Part shown: in pieces, positions 1-6,342 of the stretch | Numbering within the stretch: position 1 is the first letter of the stretch | Layout: every line of letters begins with the position of its first letter | From: Akkermansia muciniphila | GTDB taxonomy: Bacteria > Verrucomicrobiota > Verrucomicrobiia > Verrucomicrobiales > Akkermansiaceae | Length of the DNA: 7,474 bases | Direction of reading: 5' to 3' | Assembly (NCBI GenBank): GCA_945870545.1 | Contig: CAMBTF010000077.1 | Location: 1 to 7,474, forward strand | Notes under the pieces: model-generated | What the model was told of the DNA's origin: nothing | The model's database searches: none | What the model saw: the letters and a program-made list of their open reading frames with translations, nothing else | Made by a program: the position numbers and the translations under genes

Positions 1-681
1 TTTTTCCCGCGGGACTTTCTGCATCGGCAGGGCGATCAGGTTTCCGAAGCCGCCCTTGGGCAGGGTGTCTTGGTTGGGAAACAGACGATCATAGGAAGCG
101 AGGCCGAGTTCGGGTCGCCGTTCCATGGTTTCTGTTAGGACAAAGGAGCCGAGTTTTCGCGCGAGCGTGGCAGGAACGGCATCCGCGAAGAACATCCAGA
201 TATGCCCGCCATTGCCGGACCGAGAGCGTTCGAGCGCGGCGGGGATATCGAGATCGCGGCAAGTTGCCATGACGGCGAGCACATCATCCCGCCATGTTTC
301 CTTGTCGAAATCCATGGCGAGGAAATAGCAGGTTTCGTCCGCGAGCATGGGATAGACTCCGGCGATGAATTCCTGCCCGGCCTTGTCTTTTCCCGATAGA
401 TGGCAGCGGATGAATTCATCGGTCACATGGAGGAAAGCGCGGTGAGGGCAATCGCCGCATTTGATCCGGGGTTTCTCACAGATGCCGCGCACCCACTCGT
501 TGTCACAAGCCGGGGCGTAACCAGAGCGACCGGTTTTCTTGCTTTCGAAACGGCGAGGATACACATCCTCGCGTCCCCGGAACAACGATCGGAACAATGC
601 GATTTTCTCCCCGGTTGAACTGCGCCCATGCACACCGGCGCTGTCGGCCGCAGTGGTCTTTCCAGCGAAATCACCGTCCAT
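1..681 (-). CDS. TOTE-type archaeo-eukaryotic primase domain protein, N-terminal part (runs off the left edge)
   Basis: The reading frame stays open from the ATG at 681 to base 1, giving 227 residues and no stop. An in-frame TAA lies two codons before this ATG, so the start cannot be further upstream. The protein begins with a short variable stretch, then EKIALFRSLFRGREDVYPRR (residues 25-44). Four cysteines (C59, C68, C75, C78) form a likely zinc-binding knuckle. The primase core follows: FLAMDFDK with the DxD metal pair D124/D126, the strand-loop ERSRSGNGGHIW with H160, and SYDRLFPNQD with D198, then GGFGNLIALPMQ near the edge. This is the pattern of the primase domain named after TOTE conflict systems. 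In known members it is usually followed by a DEAD/DEAH-type superfamily-II helicase, in proteins several times longer than the part seen here, and helicase or nuclease domains are expected beyond the window. It lies 47 bases downstream of the nuclease gene on the same strand and may be co-transcribed. The domain call is firm; the biological role is not. Confidence 0.88.
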   Translation of the reverse strand, partial: MDGDFAGKTTAADSAGVHGRSSTGEKIALFRSLFRGREDVYPRRFESKKTGRSGYAPACDNEWVRGICEKPRIKCGDCPHRAFLHVTDEFIRCHLSGKDKAGQEFIAGVYPMLADETCYFLAMDFDKETWRDDVLAVMATCRDLDIPAALERSRSGNGGHIWMFFADAVPATLARKLGSFVLTETMERRPELGLASYDRLFPNQDTLPKGGFGNLIALPMQKVPREK

Positions 682-728
682 GCTTTAATCTGCCATTCCC
701 ATGGTGGGTATGTCGAGATGGTTAGTAA

Positions 729-1583
729 TCACTCGAACATGAGAAACGGCTCCAATCGGAGAAGGGTTTGTTTTCCTATGCCGTCCACTGCGTCGAGATC
801 CTCCAGCTTGGAAAATGGGCGGGCTTCGATGATGCGGTTCGCGGTGACCTCGCCGACGCCGGGGAGTTTCATCAGCTCGTCTCGGGCGGCGTTGTTGGGG
901 TTGATTTTATCACCTGCGGCGAGGCCACCATCTCCTTGGGCGAGTTCGATCTCGGCGTTTTCATCCCGTTCCTCTTTCCTCTCCACGGGCAGATGCTCCC
1001 AATCCGTGGCGGTCCATGCGCCGAGGCCTTTTTTGGCGGCCTTGAGTTCGAGATCCTCAAGGGACGCGCGGTATTCCTTGGAAGTGTCTCCGCTGGGCGT
1101 TTCCCGATAAACCCCGAAGGCGCGGGCGTGGCCGAGGCCGACGAGGCGTGTCGCGAGATCCTCGCCCTTGGAAGTGGTGACGAAACCGTAGAAGCGCTTG
1201 TACCGGCCATCGCCGCGCGCGTCCGAGTAGGCGGTATGCACGGAAAAGGGTTCCGCGAGGGCGCGGGCAACTTCCTCCGCCGCTTTCCCGCCGAAGCCTT
1301 TGGCGGCTTCGATGGATTCCTGCGGCGAACTGCCGAAACCGGAGATGCCGAAGTAGCGCCTCTGCGCGCGAAGGCGGCGGGCGTCGCTTTCATCGGTCAC
1401 ATGCCACTCGATGCAGTCCGCGCCGTAGAGGCGGATGGTGATTTCCTTTCCATCGGCGGTGCGGATCGGGAAGCTGTCGCCGTCCGACCAATCGGCCTTG
1501 ACCAATGTGCAGCGCTCGAGGTGGGTGAGCGGATCGGCCGCGAAGACGGTGAGCGTCAGGAAAAGGAAGAGCAGGGTTTTCAT
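729..1583 (-). CDS. Exported thermonuclease (SNase-like) with C-terminal helix-hairpin-helix domain
   Basis: The product is a 284-residue predicted calcium-dependent nuclease acting outside the cytoplasm. The start at 1583 gives MKTLLFLFLTLTVFAADP, a short signal peptide with likely cleavage after A15 or A16. A longer in-frame start at 1643 would put 20 polar residues before it and overlap the preceding gene, so it was rejected. Nuclease motifs are in order: DGDSF (D34, D36), IRLYGADCIE (R51, D56, E59, matching R35, D40 and E43 of the staphylococcal enzyme) and RYKRFYGF (R130, matching R87). The active site is therefore intact. There are about 26 extra residues between E59 and the FGGKAAEEV helix compared with the staphylococcal enzyme. 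Residues 227-284 (INPNNAARDELMKLPGVGEV and onward) form a ComEA-like pair of helix-hairpin-helix motifs that bind DNA backbone. The only cysteines, C25 and C57, could form a disulfide after export. Its start is 10 bases after the upstream gene's stop. A role in digesting extracellular DNA is inferred. Confidence 0.88.
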   Translation of the reverse strand: MKTLLFLFLTLTVFAADPLTHLERCTLVKADWSDGDSFPIRTADGKEITIRLYGADCIEWHVTDESDARRLRAQRRYFGISGFGSSPQESIEAAKGFGGKAAEEVARALAEPFSVHTAYSDARGDGRYKRFYGFVTTSKGEDLATRLVGLGHARAFGVYRETPSGDTSKEYRASLEDLELKAAKKGLGAWTATDWEHLPVERKEERDENAEIELAQGDGGLAAGDKINPNNAARDELMKLPGVGEVTANRIIEARPFSKLEDLDAVDGIGKQTLLRLEPFLMFE

Positions 1584-1593
1584 GGTGCGCAAA

Positions 1594-1914
1594 TCATTCG
1601 CTCGGATAAAGCCCTGTATTGGGATCCGCCCATTCCGCTTCATGGCCTTTCGCGTAGTTGAAAAGGTGGCGGTGCATGTATTCGAAGTAGGTTTCCTTCT
1701 GCGCCTTGTTGAGACGGTGCCAGATGGCGATGTTGAAAGCGCGGCAGACCTTCTGCATCATGGGCAGGGTGAGTTGGCGGCCTTTGCGGGCTTTCTGCAC
1801 CTGCTTGTGGTTGAGCTGTTCGGTGGACGTCTCTACGAGCTGGTGGTTCGTGAGCTTCCATTTCTCCATGAGTTCATCGAGCGGCTGCGGGCCGTGTTCG
1901 CGCGGGTCTTCCAT
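1594..1914 (-). CDS. Small helix-turn-helix-like protein of unknown function
   Basis: The product is a 106-residue soluble protein with no signal peptide or membrane segment. Residues 12-60 (starting LDELMEKWKLTNHQLVETS) read like a Cro/C1-type helix-turn-helix: a first helix, then LTNHQLVETS as a helix-turn segment, HKQVQKARKGRQL as a possible recognition helix rich in basic residues, and a closing helix LPMMQKVCRAFN. The C-terminal part is rich in aromatic and charged residues (YFEYMHRHLFNYAKGH) and matches nothing I can name. I recall similar short proteins from Verrucomicrobiota but cannot name a family. The start at 1914 was preferred to an internal ATG 15 codons later because the extra residues extend the first helix. 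It ends 10 bases before the nuclease gene, so the two are probably translated from one mRNA. A DNA-binding regulator is plausible but inferred; another small helical fold is the alternative. Confidence 0.7.
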   Translation of the reverse strand: MEDPREHGPQPLDELMEKWKLTNHQLVETSTEQLNHKQVQKARKGRQLTLPMMQKVCRAFNIAIWHRLNKAQKETYFEYMHRHLFNYAKGHEAEWADPNTGLYPSE

Positions 1915-1920
1915 ACCGCT

Positions 1921-1948
1921 TGTGTAGCGGGCAGCGTTGCGAAGTCAA
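1921..1948 (-). promoter_or_regulatory. Possible sigma70-type promoter for the HTH-nuclease gene pair
   Basis: Reading the minus strand, TTGACT (1948-1943) is followed after 16 bases by TACACA (1926-1921). The -35 box matches consensus at five of six positions and the -10 box at only three. A start site about seven bases downstream would fall almost on the ATG at 1914, giving a leaderless or nearly leaderless transcript. It sits in the 46-base gap after folP, so read-through from folP is the alternative. The call is weak. Confidence 0.25.
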
Positions 1949-1960
1949 AGGTGGAAAGTG

Positions 1961-2797
1961 TTATGTGCCCATGACTCCCTCGGCGGCGCGGAGGGCGGCG
2001 AGGTTGCCTTTCACATCATGGACGCGGTGGAGCATGACGCCTTTCATGCGAGCCATGGCGGTGAGGGCGAAGGTGGCGGCGTCGCGGTCAGACGGGAGTT
2101 CCGCGCCGGTGAGCTTGGCGATGACGGATTTGCGGGAAACGCCGAGCAACAGGGGAAATTCCGGTGGCGCGAGTTCGTTGAGATGGCGGAGGAGGGCGAG
2201 GTTGTGATCGAGGGATTTCCCGAAGCCGATGCCGGGATCGAAACAAAGCCGGGCAGGGGAGATGCCATGCGTTTTGAGGTTTTCCAAACGGTCTTTGAAA
2301 TATTCCCTGATCTGCTCGACGACATCTGAGTAGGCGGGGTTTTCCTGCATGTCCGCTGGGGTGCCGCGCATGTGCATGATGACGATCCCGCAGTCCGAGC
2401 CTGCGCACACGGCGGTCATTTCAGGGTCGGCGGTGAGGCCGGAAACGTCGTTGACGATGTCCGCGCCCGCATCAAGCGCGGCTTGGGCGACGGAAGCTTT
2501 CATGGTGTCGATGGAAATCAGGCCATCCCATTCGGCGCGCAGGGAACGGATGACCGGAATCGTGCGGCGGATTTCCTCATCAGCATCCACGGGCCGCGCG
2601 CCGGGCCGGGTGGACTCGCCGCCGATGTCGATGATCGCCGCGCCCTCCGCGATCATTTTCCGGGCATGGGCGAGGGCGGTGTCGTGACCTGTGAAGTTCC
2701 CGCCGTCCGAAAATGAATCCGGGGTGACGTTGAGAATGCCCATGGTTTGGGCACGGCGGGAGAGATCGAGGTGGCGGCCTTGGATTTTCCAGATCAT
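1961..2797 (-). CDS. folP: Dihydropteroate synthase
   Basis: FolP joins para-aminobenzoate to 6-hydroxymethyl-7,8-dihydropterin diphosphate to make 7,8-dihydropteroate in cytoplasmic folate synthesis; it is the sulfonamide target. The 278-residue length is normal for this TIM-barrel enzyme. All signature segments are present: MGILNVTPDSFSDGG (residues 19-33, metal-binding N23), IDIGGESTRPGA (56-67), SIDTMK (95-100), NDVSGL (116-121), MHMRGTP (141-147), DPGIGFGKS (187-195), GVSRKS (219-224) and the C-terminal RVHDV with R258 and H260. The start at 2797 gives MIWKIQGRHLDL, a typical N terminus. The frame stays open to an ATG at 2887, but this would add 30 residues atypical for the family and overlap the divergent gene by two bases. 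No Shine-Dalgarno is visible. It may head a run with the next three minus-strand genes, though none of those is a folate gene. Confidence 0.97.
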   Translation of the reverse strand: MIWKIQGRHLDLSRRAQTMGILNVTPDSFSDGGNFTGHDTALAHARKMIAEGAAIIDIGGESTRPGARPVDADEEIRRTIPVIRSLRAEWDGLISIDTMKASVAQAALDAGADIVNDVSGLTADPEMTAVCAGSDCGIVIMHMRGTPADMQENPAYSDVVEQIREYFKDRLENLKTHGISPARLCFDPGIGFGKSLDHNLALLRHLNELAPPEFPLLLGVSRKSVIAKLTGAELPSDRDAATFALTAMARMKGVMLHRVHDVKGNLAALRAAEGVMGT

Positions 2798-2885
2798 CTT
2801 GTCGCCGCAGTTTAACCGGATGATCTCGATGCGTAAGTGGAAAAAACCGTTGGCATTCATCGCGAGGGGGTTCAAAGCTCCGCGC

Positions 2886-3395
2886 ATGACTTGGAACGAC
2901 AGATTCAGCGCCCTTTTCGAACGCGTAGCGGCGGCTCACCGCAAAGGGGATTTTAATTACGAAACGGGATATTCAGCGGAGGAAGTCGCCTTTCTCGAAA
3001 GCACCGGTTGCAAGAAACGGGAGCTTTTCGATTTCGTGGAGGACTTTGTGGATGAAGGCGAACCCTCGCCGGGCACCGCGCTGCTGGTGGCGGCGGTGCG
3101 TAGGGATTTTTTCCTTGTCGACCAGAAGGCGAAAGTCAGTGGGATTTCGATCACTAGGGACGAGTTGCCAAGCTTCGGCGAGGAACTCGACGGCATCCCG
3201 TATCTGCCGCGCATCCTCGTCAAAGCCCGCGCGAAACTCCGCGGCGAACTCGATCCCGACGTGATGTATGGCTGCGGCGGCGACCGGAATTTCCTCGCGA
3301 AAAACGGAGGCATCCACCCCGCCGATTTCCTGCGCCATGTGTGGGCGTCGGGCGGCGACGACTCGAAGATCGTGGCATGGATTAAGTCGATTTGA
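2886..3395 (+). CDS. DUF5069 domain protein
   Basis: The product is a 169-residue soluble protein without a signal peptide. Residues 94-167 match my recollection of the DUF5069 pattern: GIPYLPRILVKARAKLRGEL (103-122), YGCGGDRNFL (128-137), GIHPADFLRHVW (142-153), then DDSKIVAWIK (158-167). The family has no known function that I can state. Ahead of it lies an N-terminal segment of about 85 residues with FDFVEDFVDEGEPS (48-61) and ALLVAAVRRDFFL (65-77), which I associate with Verrucomicrobiota versions of the protein. The start at 2886 (MTWNDRF) was chosen because further upstream the frame runs antisense into folP. A GAGGGGG run 15 bases before the ATG is too far away to be a normal ribosome-binding site. 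The 88-base gap to folP must hold divergent promoters, but I see no convincing boxes. The gene converges on the exonuclease gene, with a 56-base gap and no clear terminator hairpin. Confidence 0.78.
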   Translation: MTWNDRFSALFERVAAAHRKGDFNYETGYSAEEVAFLESTGCKKRELFDFVEDFVDEGEPSPGTALLVAAVRRDFFLVDQKAKVSGISITRDELPSFGEELDGIPYLPRILVKARAKLRGELDPDVMYGCGGDRNFLAKNGGIHPADFLRHVWASGGDDSKIVAWIKSI

Positions 3396-3451
3396 TCGTC
3401 ATTGAGATCATGAAACACGCCGTATGGGTCATGAAATAGCCCGGTAAAATC

Positions 3452-4012
3452 TCACCACTCCACCGGCAGCTCGATGATCCTGCCGGCATCCTCGTATTTG
3501 ATGAAACCGTGCTTCATTCCGTATTCGTGGACGAAGCGCGTGACCTTCACGTCATAGGCGCAATATTCCGCGATCCTGCGCAGTGGCTCGAACTCGCGCG
3601 TTCTCTTGTGCTCCTGCCACCAGCGAATCGCGTCGAGGCCGTCGGCGGATTTCCCGGTGCCGAGCGAGGTGGAGGCGACGTTGTCGAGCTTGAGGAAACG
3701 TCCCATGCGCTCCTTCACGTCGAGCATCATGTCGAGGTTGAGCGTCTGCTCCTCAAGGTTCGGCAGCACGTAGGCCTGGAGGACGGGATAATCGAAGCCG
3801 ACGTGGTTCCAGCCGACCACGAGATCCGCCCTGAGCAACTGCTCGGTGAGGGCGTCCAACTCCTTCTCGGCGTAGATCACGTATTCACCGGTGGCGGTGG
3901 AGTAAGTGACGGCCACGGATACGCACAGTTTGGCTTTATTCGCGTAGCCGCCGACATCGCTGATGCTGCGCTGTGTCTCTAGGTCGAAATAGACGATGTT
4001 TTTTCCGCTCAC
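3452..4012 (-). CDS. DEDDy-type 3'-5' exonuclease (ribonuclease H-like fold)
   Basis: The product is a 186-residue predicted exonuclease acting on nucleic acid 3' ends in the cytoplasm. The DEDD metal ligands are visible: Exo I is YFDLET (D10, E12), Exo II is VGWNHVGFDYPVL (D74), and Exo III is YCAYD with Y150 and D154 in the YxxxD spacing of the DEDDy subclass. The protein is only the catalytic domain, close to the small stand-alone DnaQ/PolB-exonuclease-like proteins, and has no polymerase or helicase part. The start is GTG at 4012, five codons before the first strand. The frame is open further upstream into the end of the neighbouring gene but has no ATG in the 49-base gap, and the next internal ATG would remove the first catalytic motifs. 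No Shine-Dalgarno is seen. It lies downstream of the yyaL-like gene on the same strand and may share its transcript. The substrate (DNA or RNA) cannot be told from sequence. Confidence 0.85.
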   Translation of the reverse strand: MSGKNIVYFDLETQRSISDVGGYANKAKLCVSVAVTYSTATGEYVIYAEKELDALTEQLLRADLVVGWNHVGFDYPVLQAYVLPNLEEQTLNLDMMLDVKERMGRFLKLDNVASTSLGTGKSADGLDAIRWWQEHKRTREFEPLRRIAEYCAYDVKVTRFVHEYGMKHGFIKYEDAGRIIELPVEW

Positions 4013-4061
4013 GGGCGGAGTGTGAACGACGCTGCGGGAACGTCCAACATCGAAAAACCTT

Positions 4062-6068
4062 TCAGTCCGCGAAGATGCGGCAGGTCATGCCCTCGCAGAG
4101 TAGGATTTGATGGCCATCATGCGGGGTGAAAACGGCGCGCGGACGGTGGGTTGCGGTGAGGCGGGCGAGGCTTTCCTTGTAGCGGGAGGTGGGGATTTTG
4201 AAATGCTGCACGCCGCGGTGGTGGAGATCGTGGGCGGCGAGCAGAACGGGAGCGGCAAAGACCTGCTTCGCAAGCGTTCCCGCACCGGCGCGGAGCAGTG
4301 ACTCGGCGCGTTTCGCGAAAGCCTCGGTATCGGCGAGCACGGCGAGCCTGAGGAGGTTGAGGGCGGCCACGTGGTTCGGCGCAGGCTCGGCTCCGTCGTA
4401 ATCCTCGCGGATGGTCAGCAGTGTTGCTCCGTTTATTTCCGAGGACATCACGTAGCCGATCTTTTCCTCGCTCCATGTTTCACGATCCATCACAGCCTGG
4501 AGCTCGACGGCCCAATCGAGCCAGCCGCCGGAGGCATCCGCGGCATGGAGATCAATAAGACCCGCGATGAGGAATGCGTAATCGGCGGGGAAGGCTTTCG
4601 CGCTGCCGCACTTGCCACGATGGCTGCGGTGGAGGGTGCCGTCCCAGAGATTTTCACGGATGAATCGGGCGGCGTCGGTCGCGGCATTGAGATATCGTTC
4701 CGATTGGAAAGCGGCGGCGGCTTGGGCGAGGGCGGAGATCATCAGGCCGTTCCAGGCGGTGATGATCTTGTCGTCGCGGTGCGGCTTCGGGCGGGTGGCG
4801 CGGTGTGCGAGCAGCTTGGAGCGGGACTCTGCGAGCGAGCGCGCGATTTCATCTTCCGATAAACCGAAAGCCTCGGCGAGCTTGTCGTTTCCGAGTGCGC
4901 GAAAGAGCGTATTCTGCCCTTCGAGATCGCCGTGCGGATCGCTTTCGGGGCGGGCGTTTCCTTCCGCCTCGACCCCATAAGCCAACGAGAAAATGGCGGC
5001 GGGCTTTGGCTCTAACAGCGAGGAGATTTCCTCCGCCGTCCATGTCCAGAACGCGCCCTCGTGCTTGTGGGCGTCGCCGAAGCGGCGGAGGCTGTCGGCG
5101 TCCTCGGCAGAGTGGAAGGCACCGCCGGGATCGCGCATTTCGAAGATTACGTAATCGAGGGTGGACTCGGCCGTTTTTCGGAAAATTTCATCCTGCGAAA
5201 TCTGCCATGCCCCGAGGTAAGCAAGCGCGAGCTGTGCCTGGTCGTAGAGCATTTTCTCGTAGTGCGGGACGTGCCAGTAAGCGTCCACTGAGTAGCGGTG
5301 GAACCCTCCGCCGAGATGATCGTGGATGCCGCCCAGTGCGATCGCGCGCAGCGTGTTCTCCGCCATCTCCCATGCCATATCCTGTTCGTCGGATTCCGCC
5401 GGAAAGCGCTCATGCAGCTGCATGAGCGTGAGCATCAGCGTGGGGCGGGGGAATTTCGGCGCATTTCCCAAACCACCATGATGCGGATCGAACATGCTTT
5501 CGCAGGTGTCGAGGTAATCGCCGAACACCGTCTCAGCGGGCAGCCCAAGCAAGGTGGTTTGCACGGCGGCCTCTCTCCGTAGATGGGCCATAACCCGCTC
5601 TGCGCTGCCGAGCACCCTGTCCTTGTCGTCGCGGAAAGCTGCGCCCAGCTGCTCACAGATTTTCGGGAAACCCGGCCGTCCGAACTTGTCTTCCGGCGGG
5701 AAATACGTGCCGCCCACGACCGGCAGCGCATCGGGCGTGAGCCACACGCTCAGGGGCCAGCCGCCTTGTCCGCTCGTAGCCTGCACGAAGGCCATGTAGG
5801 TCGCATCGATGTCCGGGCGCTCCTCGCGGTCCACCTTGATGTTCACGAAATTTCGGTTCATCACCCCCGCGATCGCATCGTTTTCGAAGGACTCCCGCTC
5901 CATCACATGGCACCAATGGCAGGTGGAGTATCCGATGGATAGGAACACCAGCTTGTCCTCACGCTTCGCCTTGGCAAAAGCCTCCTCGCCCCAAGGCAGC
6001 CAATCAACGGGGTTCTCCGCGTGTTGCAGCAGGTAAGGGGAGGTTTCCGTGGCGAGCGCGTTCTTCAT
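4062..6068 (-). CDS. Thioredoxin-domain protein of the YyaL/SPATA20 (DUF255, COG1331) family
   Basis: At 668 residues this is a full-length member of the family. Residues 1-165 form the thioredoxin-like domain: [17 protein letters not shown] (10-26), the active-site CHWCH with C50 and C53, then [10 protein letters not shown] (79-88), [14 protein letters not shown] (100-113) and GGTYFPPED (119-127). The rest is the alpha-helical barrel seen in six-hairpin glycosidase-like enzymes, with [12 protein letters not shown] (198-209), [20 protein letters not shown] (253-272), FHSAEDADS (318-326), FWTWTAEE (340-347), [12 protein letters not shown] (432-443) and [16 protein letters not shown] (561-576). 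No signal peptide is present, so it is predicted to be cytoplasmic. The biochemical function is not settled; a redox or sugar-epimerase-like role has been suggested from fold alone. No Shine-Dalgarno is present. A TAGAAT lies about 26 bases upstream (6100-6095, minus strand) and could be a -10 box, but no matching -35 is visible. Confidence 0.93.
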   Translation of the reverse strand: MKNALATETSPYLLQHAENPVDWLPWGEEAFAKAKREDKLVFLSIGYSTCHWCHVMERESFENDAIAGVMNRNFVNIKVDREERPDIDATYMAFVQATSGQGGWPLSVWLTPDALPVVGGTYFPPEDKFGRPGFPKICEQLGAAFRDDKDRVLGSAERVMAHLRREAAVQTTLLGLPAETVFGDYLDTCESMFDPHHGGLGNAPKFPRPTLMLTLMQLHERFPAESDEQDMAWEMAENTLRAIALGGIHDHLGGGFHRYSVDAYWHVPHYEKMLYDQAQLALAYLGAWQISQDEIFRKTAESTLDYVIFEMRDPGGAFHSAEDADSLRRFGDAHKHEGAFWTWTAEEISSLLEPKPAAIFSLAYGVEAEGNARPESDPHGDLEGQNTLFRALGNDKLAEAFGLSEDEIARSLAESRSKLLAHRATRPKPHRDDKIITAWNGLMISALAQAAAAFQSERYLNAATDAARFIRENLWDGTLHRSHRGKCGSAKAFPADYAFLIAGLIDLHAADASGGWLDWAVELQAVMDRETWSEEKIGYVMSSEINGATLLTIREDYDGAEPAPNHVAALNLLRLAVLADTEAFAKRAESLLRAGAGTLAKQVFAAPVLLAAHDLHHRGVQHFKIPTSRYKESLARLTATHRPRAVFTPHDGHQILLCEGMTCRIFAD

Positions 6069-6143
6069 GGGCGAAGCTTAGTGGCTGTCTGGAAATTCTA
6101 AAATACTTTTGCCTCCTTGCTGCCTGGAGAATCTCGAACCTAT

Positions 6144-6188
6144 ATCCCGCAGTTGAAAAACGACCGAGGTGCCTGCCGATCATTTTTA
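6144..6188 (+). repeat. Dispersed repeat unit, copy 1
   Basis: Bases 6144-6169 (starting ATCCCGCAGTTGAAAAACGA) are identical to 7369-7394, and 6178-6188 (GATCATTTTTA) are identical to 7404-7414. The spacer between the two blocks is 8 bases here and 9 in the other copy, with different sequence. The unit lies between the divergent yyaL-like and sirB1-like genes, and its last base is the first base of the inverted repeat that follows. Its ends (AAAAACGACC and the complement of GATCATTTTT) can pair imperfectly, so the RNA could fold as a hairpin followed by U residues. Confidence 0.85.
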
Positions 6189-6295
6189 ACCACGGATTTC
6201 ACGGATGGACACGGATTATGAAAGAGTTATGGAAACGATTTTCAAACCTGTTTGGTGTATTCTTAGGTCCGTGAAAATCAGTGAAATCCGTGGTT
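6188..6295. repeat. 108-base inverted repeat with CACGGAT motifs (REP/MITE-like)
   Basis: The left arm 6188-6215 and right arm 6268-6295 are inverted copies. The outer 15 bases (AACCACGGATTTCAC against GTGAAATCCGTGGTT) match perfectly, and 24 of 28 positions match overall. The loop is 52 bases. The left arm contains CACGGAT three times, at 6191, 6200 and 6210, spaced 9 and 10 bases apart. From memory, related sequences occur in many copies in intergenic regions of several bacterial phyla and give rise to false small proteins when translated. It encodes no transposase, so it is a passive or non-autonomous repeat. A long RNA hairpin is possible if it is transcribed. Confidence 0.85.
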
Positions 6296-6342
6296 CAATT
6301 TCGGTTTCGGGATCAAGTTTCGCCCATTCGCTTGATTTTCAC

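Noticed and set aside
693..709. Short hairpin (CCCA/TGGG) upstream of the primase gene
   Set aside because: Four to seven pairs with a mismatch and no T-run. It is too weak to call an attenuator.
768..1661. A 297-codon open frame on the plus strand opposite the nuclease gene
   Set aside because: It is antisense to a gene with an intact nuclease active site and signal peptide. Its translation has no recognisable motif and is a by-product of high GC content.
2691..2885. Upstream in-frame extension of the DUF5069 gene
   Set aside because: It would run antisense through the start of folP and add 65 residues without family resemblance. The ATG at 2886 fits better.
3393..3436. TGATC/GATCA inverted repeat and two TCATGAAA copies in the convergent gap
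   Set aside because: The stem is only five pairs with no T-run, and an eight-base direct repeat is within chance in this context. This is not enough to call a terminator.
4371..4862. Plus-strand open frames opposite the yyaL-like gene
   Set aside because: They are shadows of a full-length, motif-rich gene on the minus strand and resemble no known protein.
6205..6342. Upstream ATG for the sirB1-like gene
   Set aside because: It begins inside the inverted repeat. The extra 46 residues are the translation of repeat DNA.
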